Assembly (NCBI GenBank): GCA_024229515.1
Contig: JAAESI010000048.1
Location: forward strand, 141,323-205,322
Direction of reading: 5' to 3'
Source: Pseudomonadota bacterium
GTDB taxonomy: Bacteria > Myxococcota_A > UBA796 > UBA9615
DNA length: 64,000 nt
The notes beneath the pieces were generated by a model. The model had not been told where the DNA came from and searched no databases. It saw only the letters and a program-made list of their open reading frames with translations. The position numbers were made by a program, and so were the translations under genes. Below, one piece after another: positions 51,604-59,225 of the stretch (position 1 is the stretch's first letter; each line of letters begins with the position of its first letter).

Positions 51604-53331
51604 TCAGTCGCGGAGGGCGTCGATCTCGGCGAGGCGAGCGGGGTCGAAGACGAGCGGGACGAGGGCGTCGTCCTCGATCCCGAGGCGCGGGTGGTTCCCC
51701 GCGAGGCGCAGCGCGCATACCGCCCGATCCCACAGCGTGACCACTGCGGCGGCGAGCTCGGCCTCCTCCGCGATGGCGGCGTGCACCGCCGGCTTCGATG
51801 TGCGAGCCCGGGCGAGGTACAGCTCGGTGTAGAGCATCATCGTGAGGAGCCCATCGCGCGCCGAGGTGGTGCGGTTCCCCGCCTGGTCGACCATCGCCGC
51901 CTCGACCAACAGGCTCCACGTGTACGCGTTGAACTCGTCCAGCAGCGTCTCGAACCCCTGGGCGCCGGAGTCCCCCTCCAGGTAGGTCGCCCGGTAGCTC
52001 ATCGACGCCGCCGCGGGCGGGAGATCGTCCGCGATGGCGGAGCGGTGGAAGGTCGAGACGATCGGCGCCGAGAGCGCTTGCTCCTGGCTCAGCAGCCACG
52101 TGTAGCGGGCGGGCTGGAGGCGACCGAAGCCGACGATGTGCACGTCCTCGTGCACCGCCGCGGACAGCCCCATCTGGACCGCGTCCCAGCTCTCGGTCCC
52201 CTGGCCGGAGAACCAGATGTCGAAGTTCTCGGGGTCGGGCACCGAGCGCACGATCCAGGCGGCGTCGGGGTAGCGGCGATCGAGCGCCGTGATCGCCGTG
52301 TCGCGCCAGCCCGCGGCCGTGAACCCGGTCTTCAGATCGGACAGGTCTTCGGCCGGCCGGATCGCCCCCGAGCAGTCGAACGCGGACTCGGGGAGCTCGG
52401 GGTCGCTTCCGGGCGGCGGCGCGTCTCCGGGCGGGGGCTCGGGGAGCGCGGTGCCGGAGCACGACGCGGCTTGCACGATCACCGAGTCGATGTCCTTGCC
52501 CGAGACCGCCCAACGCCAGCCGGATCCGACGTGGTGCATCACCACCCGGTAGGTCGGCCGCGTCGCGATGCCGCCGCTGACCGCTTGTTCCATGACCTCG
52601 CCGAAGCCGCAGCGCGGCTGGTAGGCCGGCGGGGACTCGCCGCGGAGGCTGAACCGCTTGGAGATGAGCGCGGTGACCTCCCCCTCGCTGACCATGACCC
52701 GGATCTCGCTGCGCACCTCCTCCTCGGAGACTTCGGCCTTCCGCTCGGCCTCGGCCCGCAGGGAAGGGGAGAAGAACCGATAGTCGACGTCCCAGTCGCC
52801 GTTGGACCTCAGGTCGAGCACGCCCTCGGTGCGGGCGCCGTCCAGGTAGATGGACCCCAACTGCACGTCGGCCTGCCACGCCCGCGCGATGCCGAGGGCC
52901 CAGGGGAGGTTTGCGACGGGGTCGAAGCGCTCGTAGCCGCCGACCGCCGGGTCCGCCGCGACGGGAATCCAGCCGGGGTAGCGGCTGGAACCGAGGGCTG
53001 ATGGCGCCACCCCCGCGTCCGGCTTCCCTTCGGGCAAGCCTGAGAGGTCGATGATCGGTGAGGCAGGTGAGGTCGGTCCGGGCTCGTCCCGCGCGGCGAT
53101 GAAGACCACGATTCCGATGCCGAGCCCGAGCCCCGCCACGAGCAGCCCGAGGGTGCACCCCGCGCCCGCCCCCGCCGCGCCGGCGCCGGCGCCGGCGGCG
53201 AGCTTGACCCGGATCCGGTTGGCGAAGCCGCGGACCTGGTTCGTCGTCCCGCAGTAGGAACAGTCGACGACCTCTTGCCCCGCTTCGAAGGTCAGCGGGG
53301 CGGAGCAGTTGCTGCAGTTTTGGCCGGCCAC
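51604..53331 (-). CDS. Zinc-ribbon membrane protein with HExxH motif (putative metallopeptidase)
   Basis: 575 residues from the GTG at 53331, chosen because TATAGT lies exactly six bases upstream. Residues 1-40 form a zinc ribbon (QNCSNCSAPL, VVDCSYCGTTN). A Gly/Ala-rich transmembrane helix follows (about 60-80), then a large exported domain. HEDVH at residues 394-398 (in LSAAVHEDVHIVGFG) is a canonical HExxH zinc site; a Glu in LLDEFNAYTW (residue 466) could be the third ligand, as in gluzincins. I cannot assign a known family, so the peptidase call is tentative. The C-terminal 90 residues are helical. Confidence 0.55.
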   Translation of the reverse strand: MAGQNCSNCSAPLTFEAGQEVVDCSYCGTTNQVRGFANRIRVKLAAGAGAGAAGAGAGCTLGLLVAGLGLGIGIVVFIAARDEPGPTSPASPIIDLSGLPEGKPDAGVAPSALGSSRYPGWIPVAADPAVGGYERFDPVANLPWALGIARAWQADVQLGSIYLDGARTEGVLDLRSNGDWDVDYRFFSPSLRAEAERKAEVSEEEVRSEIRVMVSEGEVTALISKRFSLRGESPPAYQPRCGFGEVMEQAVSGGIATRPTYRVVMHHVGSGWRWAVSGKDIDSVIVQAASCSGTALPEPPPGDAPPPGSDPELPESAFDCSGAIRPAEDLSDLKTGFTAAGWRDTAITALDRRYPDAAWIVRSVPDPENFDIWFSGQGTESWDAVQMGLSAAVHEDVHIVGFGRLQPARYTWLLSQEQALSAPIVSTFHRSAIADDLPPAAASMSYRATYLEGDSGAQGFETLLDEFNAYTWSLLVEAAMVDQAGNRTTSARDGLLTMMLYTELYLARARTSKPAVHAAIAEEAELAAAVVTLWDRAVCALRLAGNHPRLGIEDDALVPLVFDPARLAEIDALRD

Positions 53332-53337
53332 GGCGCC

Positions 53338-53343
53338 ACTATA
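53338..53343 (-). promoter_or_regulatory. -10 box (TATAGT) of leaderless mRNA
   Basis: TATAGT on the minus strand ends six bases before the GTG at 53331; close to the ideal -10 sequence. Confidence 0.55.
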
Positions 53344-53426
53344 CGGGGGGCCGCGTCCCCCATGACCGTTGCCCCTGTTCAACCCACTGCTCCCTGATAT
53401 GGTCGCTGCTGAGTGGAGGAGCCCGC

Positions 53427-53972
53427 ATGCATCGCACGTTCTGGCTGACCGTCATCCTGATCTCCTTCTGTGCCTTCGCGATGGGCTGCCTGTCCCGCGG
53501 CAGCGGCGGCCGCGGCGGCGTCGCCGCCGTCTCCGCCACCGATGATGACGTCGCCACCGACGACGACGACGTGACCGACGACGACGACGTGACCGACGAC
53601 GACGACGTGACCGACGACGACGACGTGACCGACGACGATGACTCCACCGACTGCAACGACGGCGAGGTCGAAGACTGCGACGGCGGCTGCACCTCGGCCA
53701 CGTGGCTCGGCGACGGCGAATGCGATTCGACCCTCAACTGTGCGGAGTGGGACTTCGACAACGGCGACTGCGACACGGGCGACGATGACGACGACGCCAG
53801 CGGCTGCTCCGACGGTGAGGTCGAGGACTGCCTCGGGCACTGCGCGCCCACCGAGTGGATCGGCGACTCGTACTGCGACGACGAGACCTACGAGTACCCC
53901 GAGGGGTCCGGCATCATGATCGACCTCAACTGCGAGGAGTTCGACTTCGACAACGGCGACTGCGCCGAGTAG
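53427..53972 (+). CDS. Lipoprotein with Asp-rich linker and two Notch (LNR)-like Cys repeats
   Basis: 181 residues, ATG at 53427 with GGAGGA upstream and a TATGGT -10 box at 53398. Signal peptide with lipobox AMGC, Asp-rich (DDDDVT)n linker, then two similar Cys repeats: CNDGEVEDCDGGC to WLGDGECDSTLNCAEWDFDN with GDC, and CSDGEVEDCLGHC to WIGDSYCDDE, later LNCEEFDFDNGDC. The pattern C..GDG.CD..CN...FD.GDC resembles Lin-12/Notch repeats, which bind calcium through their acidic residues. It is rare to see this in bacteria as the only domain. Likely a small Ca-binding surface protein. Confidence 0.72.
   Translation: MHRTFWLTVILISFCAFAMGCLSRGSGGRGGVAAVSATDDDVATDDDDVTDDDDVTDDDDVTDDDDVTDDDDSTDCNDGEVEDCDGGCTSATWLGDGECDSTLNCAEWDFDNGDCDTGDDDDDASGCSDGEVEDCLGHCAPTEWIGDSYCDDETYEYPEGSGIMIDLNCEEFDFDNGDCAE
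53541..53642 (+). repeat. Asp-rich coding tandem repeat (18-bp unit)
   Basis: 34 codons. Near-perfect copies of gacgacgacgacgtgacc (D-D-D-D-V-T). Confidence 0.8.
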
Positions 53973-53985
53973 CCGAAGACGTCGG

Positions 53986-54957
53986 TCAGCCGCTCCAGGT
54001 GTCCGCGATCGCGTCGGTCGCCCGCCACCCCCGGTCCCCCAGCCGCTCCAGCAGACGCGCCGCCACCAGGTCCTCCTGGACGTGGGTCGGGCGCCGGGCC
54101 CCGAACAGCGCCGCCACGACGCCGGGGCGCCGGGCCGTCCAGGCCAACGCCAGCGCTGCGGTGGGCACCCCCAGCCGCTCCGCCGCCCGCCCCAGGTCGG
54201 CCACGAACGCCGCCGCTCGTGCGAACCGCGGGCCCTGGAAGCGAGGATCCCGGCTGCGCAGATCCGAGTCGGGGAAGTTGGGCGCGCTCGAGCCGAAGCG
54301 CCCCGTCAGCAGCCCGCGGCACAGCGGCTCGTACGCGATCACCCCCACGCCGAGGGCCTCACAGGCGGGCAGCAGCGTGCGCTCGCCTTCGCGGCGGAGG
54401 AGCGACAGCGGGGTCTGCAGAGCCGCGATGGACGCTGCGTCGGCCGCCCGCCGGACCCCCTCGACGTCGTAGTTGCACAGCCCGAAGTGGCGCACCTTGC
54501 CCTCCTCCTGAAGAGCCACGAGCTCCCCGAGGGTGTCCTCCAGCGGGGTGCCGGACTCGCACGGCCAGTGCACCTGGAGCAGGTCGATCCGATCCGTGCC
54601 CAGCCGCTGCAGCGACGCCTCCAGGTCGGCCCGGACGAAGGCCGGGTCCAGGTCGGAGGCCGCGTGGTCGGTGCCCGCGGTCGCGTCGCCCCCGAACCGC
54701 ACCCCGACCTTGCTGGCGAGCACGATCCGCTCGCGGTCTGGCCCCAGCGCCTTGGCGAGGAGTTCGTCAGCGCGGCCGTGCCCGTACAGGGGCGCCGTGT
54801 CGAACAGGGTGATGCCCCCGTCGAGGGCGGCCCGAACCGCCGCCGTCGCCGTGGCGTCATCGACGCCGTCGCCCCACCACAGCCCCCCCATCGCCCAGGT
54901 CCCGAGGCCGAGCGCGGAGACCTCGAGGTCCGTTCCCATCAGGCGGCGGTACAACAT
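53986..54957 (-). CDS. Aldo/keto reductase
   Basis: 323 residues, full-length TIM barrel. Conserved AKR residues: D53 and Y58 in LFDTAPLYGHGRADE, K83 in VLASKVGVRFGG, and H130 in LLQVHWPCESG. The N-terminus MLYRRLMGTDLEVSALGLGT is typical of the family, which supports the ATG at 54957. The NADPH site is seen as GVGVIAYEPLCRGLLTGRFG and later motifs. Cytoplasmic; reduces an aldehyde or ketone, substrate unknown. Convergent with the LNR-like gene, with a 13-base gap. Confidence 0.92.
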   Translation of the reverse strand: MLYRRLMGTDLEVSALGLGTWAMGGLWWGDGVDDATATAAVRAALDGGITLFDTAPLYGHGRADELLAKALGPDRERIVLASKVGVRFGGDATAGTDHAASDLDPAFVRADLEASLQRLGTDRIDLLQVHWPCESGTPLEDTLGELVALQEEGKVRHFGLCNYDVEGVRRAADAASIAALQTPLSLLRREGERTLLPACEALGVGVIAYEPLCRGLLTGRFGSSAPNFPDSDLRSRDPRFQGPRFARAAAFVADLGRAAERLGVPTAALALAWTARRPGVVAALFGARRPTHVQEDLVAARLLERLGDRGWRATDAIADTWSG

Positions 54958-55040
54958 CGCCCCAGCCTGCCCCCCGCCGGCCTCCGCCGAATGATGGACG
55001 TCATGGCGGATGCCCCCTCCGAAGGCGCAACTTGGGGGCG

Positions 55041-55940
55041 ATGAATCGGCGCCTCGATCTGAAGGTCGGCTGGTCCTGCAACAACCGCTGCCGCTTCTGC
55101 GTGCAGGGGGACAAGCGGGATCGGTTCGCCGATCGGGACACTGCGACGGTGCTGCGGCTGCTCGCCGAGGGCCGGGCGGACTGCGACGGCGTCGTACTCA
55201 CCGGCGGCGAGCCGACGATCCGCAAGGACCTGCCGGCGATCGTGGCGGCGGCCCACGGGCTGGGGTACCGGACGATCCAGCTCCAGACCAACGGACGCGC
55301 GCTGTGCCATCGGCCGCTGCTGGAGGAGCTCGTGGCGGCGGGGCTGACCGAGGTCTCGCCGTCGCTGCACGGCCCCGACCCGGAGGTGCATGACGCCCTC
55401 ACGGGTTCGCGGAACGCGTTCCGCCAGACCGTGCGGGGCATTCGCCATGCCCGCGCGTTGGGGCTCCCGGTGGTGCTCAACAGCGTGGTGGTCAAGAACA
55501 ACCTCCGGCACCTGCCCGCCATGGCCCACCTCTTCTGCGCCCTGGACGTGGCGTCGTTCCAGTTCGCCTTCGTCCACGCCCTCGGCACCGCCGCCGACGG
55601 CGTCGCCGACGTCATGCCGACGTTCTCCCGGGCGGCCCCCTTGCTGCGACGGGCGCTGTGGATCGGCCGTGCCGCGGGCATCCCCTGCTGGACCGAGGGC
55701 GTGCCCCTGTGCGTGCTCGGGGCGGCCGCCAACCACGCCTCGGAGGCGCGGATTCCGTCGACCCGGATCGTGGACGCGGAGCAAGTGGTGGAGGACTACA
55801 CGGAGGTCCGCCGGACCGAAGGGAAGGCGCACGGACGGCCTTGCCGGGACTGCCTCGACGCTGGCGCCTGCGAAGGACCGTGGCGCGAGTACCCGGTCCT
55901 GTACGGCTGGTCCGAGTTCCGGCCCCGACGGGCGCCCTAG
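55041..55940 (+). CDS. Radical SAM protein with C-terminal Cys cluster
   Basis: 299 residues. The iron-sulphur motif is right at the N-terminus: LKVGWSCNNRCRFCVQGDKR (CxxxCxxC), then VVLTGGEPTIRKDLP and YRTIQLQTNGRALC, as in SPASM/Twitch-type radical SAM enzymes. The C-terminus has CRDCLDAGACEGPWREYPVL, a likely auxiliary Cys cluster. ATG at 55041 preferred over the TTG at 55032. The family includes enzymes that modify peptides or handle cofactors, but no precursor peptide is visible nearby. Divergent from the aldo/keto reductase gene. Confidence 0.82.
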   Translation: MNRRLDLKVGWSCNNRCRFCVQGDKRDRFADRDTATVLRLLAEGRADCDGVVLTGGEPTIRKDLPAIVAAAHGLGYRTIQLQTNGRALCHRPLLEELVAAGLTEVSPSLHGPDPEVHDALTGSRNAFRQTVRGIRHARALGLPVVLNSVVVKNNLRHLPAMAHLFCALDVASFQFAFVHALGTAADGVADVMPTFSRAAPLLRRALWIGRAAGIPCWTEGVPLCVLGAAANHASEARIPSTRIVDAEQVVEDYTEVRRTEGKAHGRPCRDCLDAGACEGPWREYPVLYGWSEFRPRRAP

Positions 55941-55992
55941 CCGTCCCCCCGGGCTGCGACCGTTCTGCGACATTTGCCGCGGCCCCGGTGCC

Positions 55993-55998
55993 TACCTT
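55993..55998 (+). promoter_or_regulatory. -10 box (TACCTT) of leaderless mRNA
   Basis: TACCTT ends six bases before the ATG at 56005. Confidence 0.45.
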
Positions 55999-56004
55999 CG
56001 ACGC

Positions 56005-56511
56005 ATGCGGTTCCTCGCCCCCCTCCTCGTCCTGCTGACCCTGGCTCCGGGCCTCGCCCAGGCCTCCGCCTCCAGCATCACCCGCTCCGGCAACGTCATC
56101 ACCATCGAGTCCCACATCGAGCTGTGGGGCAAGGACGCCGTCGTCACCCAGCTCGCCTCGAACCTGGCCGCCGACCTGGAGGTGCTGTTCAACCGGAGCG
56201 GCCAGTACCGGCAGTACAAGTGCTATCGGGTCGAGTTCGTCTTCCACATCACGACGCGGTCGATGACCGTGGTCACGCCGGCCGATCGCGTCGCGTTCAG
56301 GGCCGACGACGGCGCCCACCACCTGGTCGTGCTCGACGTCTCCGATCCCGCGATCAACGGCGTCTACCAGGCGATGGGCTCGATCGGGACGTACTTCACC
56401 GTGCGGGGCAACGGTGCCCTCTCTACGTGCGACGTCGAGGCGCTGCGTGATGCGATCGGCACCGCCAACACCGGCTCCACGATCACGATCATCGACAACG
56501 GTCCCTGCTGA
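56005..56511 (+). CDS. Secreted protein of unknown function
   Basis: 168 residues, ATG at 56005 supported by the -10 box six bases upstream. A clean Sec signal peptide (RFLAPLLVLLTLAPGLAQA) ends in AQA-SA. The mature part (about 147 residues) looks alpha/beta (VITIESHIELWGKDAVVTQL, VFHITTRSMTVVTPADRVAF, DGAHHLVVLDVSD) and has Cys74, Cys144 and a C-terminal Cys (DNGPC). The overall impression is of a small secreted protein with a repeat of sandwich strands. I do not recognise the family. Confidence 0.6.
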   Translation: MRFLAPLLVLLTLAPGLAQASASSITRSGNVITIESHIELWGKDAVVTQLASNLAADLEVLFNRSGQYRQYKCYRVEFVFHITTRSMTVVTPADRVAFRADDGAHHLVVLDVSDPAINGVYQAMGSIGTYFTVRGNGALSTCDVEALRDAIGTANTGSTITIIDNGPC

Positions 56512-56535
56512 CGCGCGCGCGCCACAAACCAACCG

Positions 56536-56564
56536 TTGACCCCCATCGGGGAGTCACCTATAGG
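56536..56564 (+). promoter_or_regulatory. Sigma-70-type promoter for LAS peptidase operon
   Basis: TTGACC (56536-56541), exactly 17 bases, TATAGG (56559-56564). The leader is about 28 bases and has GGAG five bases before the ATG at 56600. The best conventional promoter in the window. Confidence 0.65.
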
Positions 56565-56599
56565 GTCGCCGCCGTCATGTCCGATGGCACGGAGCGATC

Positions 56600-58078
56600 A
56601 TGTTTTTTCAGCGTCCCCGCCTCTCGTTTCTGTTGCTCCTGATCGCGCTCAGCCTCACGGTCCAGGGCTGCTACTTCGGCAACTACCGCGGCAGCAACAA
56701 CAACGACGATGACGACGCGTCGGACGACGACGACAACGGTGACGACGACGACGCCTCGGGCGACGACGACGACGCTTCGGGCGACGACGATGACGCCACG
56801 GACGACGACGATGACGACGACGCGACGGACGACGACGACGACACGACCCCGCCCCACGGCGACGACGACGACGACGCCACCGACGACGACGACATCACCG
56901 ACGACGACGACGTCAGCGACGACGACGATGACGATGACGACGACGACGACTCGGTCGCCCTCCCCGCCTTCGAGGACGACTGCGGCGGTGGCGCCAACGA
57001 CGACATCTCCGGCGCCTCCGGCCTCGCCGCCATCGACGGCCAGACCTACACGTCGGTCCAGGCCTGCTCCGGCGAGGTCGACTACTACGTCACGTATGTG
57101 CCCGCGGACACCTACGTGTCCGTGCGCATCGAGATCGACGGCTCCGGCTCCGGCTCGTCCGACCTGGACCTGTACGAAGTCGACGACACTGGCAGCAACG
57201 GCCTGCAGGTGAGCTGGTCCGAGCAGTCCTACGAGCGGCTGGCGGTGTTCAACCCGACCTCGTCCACGCAGCCCTACTACTGGGCGGTCCAGCCCTACAG
57301 CTCCGCCGTCGCCGACTACGACATCGAGATCCAGGTCCGCGACTACCACGAGGGCTACGACTGCGACGCCTTCTTCAGCGACACCGCGGAGACCGGCCCC
57401 TGCAACGAGATCCTTCAGGTGCCGCGGAACCACGACGACGCCGACGGCTACTTCGTCGAGCACCAGGCGCACTACAGCAACCTCCGCCGCGAGGTGCAGT
57501 ACCTGCTCCAGTGGGCCGCGGAGGAGACCGCCGCGGAGTTCCCCGGCACCACCGTGCTGTCGATGATGGACCTGAGCGAAGAGGACGGGAGCACCCCCGG
57601 CGCCATGGTCAGCTCGCTGCGCCACCCCGCCGGCACCCACATCGACGGCAACGACGCCGACATCGCCTACTACCAGACCGACGGTGAGAACAACGGCCAG
57701 ACCGTCTGCCCCGACGACGGCCAGTTCTGCACCTCCCCGCCCAACATCCTCGACGCCGAGCGCACCGCCTACTACATGGCGCAGCTGTTCACCTCGCCCC
57801 ACGTCCGGGTCGTCGGGGTCGACACGATGATCGCGCCGATGCTCTTCGACGCCGCGGACGACCTCGTCAGCAGCGGCCAGATCACCAGCGGTCAGCGCAA
57901 CGAGTTCGACTACAACCTGGCCTACGGGTCGGGGTGGCCGTTCCACCAGCACCACCTGCACTTCAGCTGGGACTGGGAGGACGGTTGGAACTACACCGGC
58001 GGGCCGCCGGACGGCTGCATGCTCGAGTCCACCATCCTGGACACCAACGGCAAGGTCCCGGCCTTCCCGCTTCTGTAG
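56600..58078 (+). CDS. Lipoprotein with PPC-like domain and LAS-type (MepA/M15-like) metallopeptidase domain
   Basis: 492 residues. Lipobox VQGC, a long Asp-rich linker (56705-56950), then a pre-peptidase C-terminal-like domain (VDYYVTYVPADTYVSVRIEI, SDLDLYEVDD). The C-terminal 230 residues carry the LAS signature: RHPAGTHIDGNDADIAYY (His and Asp metal ligands) and HQHHLHFSW (H-x-H). LAS enzymes cut the peptide bridges of peptidoglycan. It would be a cell-surface or periplasmic wall hydrolase. The next gene, ten bases on, encodes a second LAS-type protein, so the two likely act together. Confidence 0.75.
   Translation: MFFQRPRLSFLLLLIALSLTVQGCYFGNYRGSNNNDDDDASDDDDNGDDDDASGDDDDASGDDDDATDDDDDDDATDDDDDTTPPHGDDDDDATDDDDITDDDDVSDDDDDDDDDDDSVALPAFEDDCGGGANDDISGASGLAAIDGQTYTSVQACSGEVDYYVTYVPADTYVSVRIEIDGSGSGSSDLDLYEVDDTGSNGLQVSWSEQSYERLAVFNPTSSTQPYYWAVQPYSSAVADYDIEIQVRDYHEGYDCDAFFSDTAETGPCNEILQVPRNHDDADGYFVEHQAHYSNLRREVQYLLQWAAEETAAEFPGTTVLSMMDLSEEDGSTPGAMVSSLRHPAGTHIDGNDADIAYYQTDGENNGQTVCPDDGQFCTSPPNILDAERTAYYMAQLFTSPHVRVVGVDTMIAPMLFDAADDLVSSGQITSGQRNEFDYNLAYGSGWPFHQHHLHFSWDWEDGWNYTGGPPDGCMLESTILDTNGKVPAFPLL
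56705..56950 (+). repeat. Asp-rich coding repeat (longest in window)
   Basis: 82 codons, mostly D4-x-x and D3-x units, including a run of Asp before the PPC-like domain. Confidence 0.75.
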
Positions 58079-58088
58079 GTTGACCACG

Positions 58089-59225
58089 ATGCGCCTCGGA
58101 CTGCTCCTGCTGCTGACGTTCACGCTGCTGGGGTGTCCCACCAACCGGCGCACCTACGAGGTCAACGACAACCCCGACATCCCCGACCTCGACGACGATG
58201 ACTCCGTTGGGGACGACGACGACGACGCCACCGACGACGACGACGCCAGCGACGACGACGACGCCACCCCCGTCGACGACGGCCCCGAGGGCTGGATCGG
58301 GGGCCCCTGCGAGACCGCCGCGGACTGCGACTACGACAACGCCGTCTGCCTGACCGACGGCTACCCCAACGGCATGTGCAGCCAGGACTGCGAGCTGTAC
58401 TGCGACGACCGCGACGGCCGCCCCGTCACCTTCTGCGTCGACGCCCTCGACATGCCTGGCAGCCCGCTCATCGGCGACGGCGGTTGCTCCAGCCGGTGCG
58501 ACTTTGAGTACTTCCCCGACAGCGGCTGCCGCCCCGGCTACGGCTGCGTCATCGTTCCCCGTGCGAACGAGCCGAGCACCTTGAAGTACGCCTGCGTGGC
58601 TGGCGACGACAGCGATCTGAGCGCCTGCCACCTGGACCTCGCGGACCGCGGCGTCGCCTTCGAGCCGACCGTGCGGGCGCCCGACCACCCCGACGGGCTC
58701 CCCGACGTGGACTGCATCATCGAGGACCCGGTCTGGCTCAAGTCGCCCGTGCTCGGGATCGAGCTGGAGTACTACGACGGCACCCCCGACGACGAGGTGC
58801 TCGTCAGCTGCCCCGCCGCCGCCGCCATCGCCGACACGATGGTCGACGTCGCCCCCTGGGACGCGGTCGTGATGCGCCACATCGGTACCTACAACTGCCG
58901 GGTCATCGCCAACACCACGACGCTGAGCCAGCACGGGCTCGCCAACGCCATCGACATCTACGGCTTCGAGTTCGCCGACGGCACGCTCTGGACGCTGATC
59001 GATGACTGGGACCACAACAGCCCCAGCAGCTTCAACAGCGAAGGGGCCGAGTGGCTGTACGACGCCGGCCAGCGGTGGTTCGATCAGGACATCTGGAACA
59101 TCATCCTGACGCCGAACTACGACACCGCCCACGACAACCACTTCCACGTCGACCTGACGGCGGGAGGGGACTTCATCGGGGCGATGGGCAACCGCTACTT
59201 CGGACCGGCGCCCTACTCAGACTGA
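58089..59225 (+). CDS. Extensin-like/LAS-type peptidase lipoprotein with Cys-rich N-terminus
   Basis: 378 residues, ATG at 58089, ten bases after the previous stop. Lipobox TLLGC, Asp-rich linker (58191-58262), a Cys-rich region (ETAADCDYDNAVC, CSQDCELYCDDRDG, CSSRCDFEYFPDSGCRPGYG), then an extensin-type C-terminal domain: YNCRVIANTTTLSQHGLANA, IDIYGFEF (His and Asp ligands) and AHDNHFHVDL (H-x-H). This is the LAS metallopeptidase fold again, probably a peptidoglycan hydrolase. The stop TGA abuts the stop of the convergent SGNH gene (TGATCA). Confidence 0.75.
   Translation: MRLGLLLLLTFTLLGCPTNRRTYEVNDNPDIPDLDDDDSVGDDDDDATDDDDASDDDDATPVDDGPEGWIGGPCETAADCDYDNAVCLTDGYPNGMCSQDCELYCDDRDGRPVTFCVDALDMPGSPLIGDGGCSSRCDFEYFPDSGCRPGYGCVIVPRANEPSTLKYACVAGDDSDLSACHLDLADRGVAFEPTVRAPDHPDGLPDVDCIIEDPVWLKSPVLGIELEYYDGTPDDEVLVSCPAAAAIADTMVDVAPWDAVVMRHIGTYNCRVIANTTTLSQHGLANAIDIYGFEFADGTLWTLIDDWDHNSPSSFNSEGAEWLYDAGQRWFDQDIWNIILTPNYDTAHDNHFHVDLTAGGDFIGAMGNRYFGPAPYSD
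58191..58262 (+). repeat. Asp-rich coding repeat
   Basis: 24 codons of D4/D5 with Ser-Val-Gly or Ala-Thr/Ala-Ser spacers. Confidence 0.7.
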
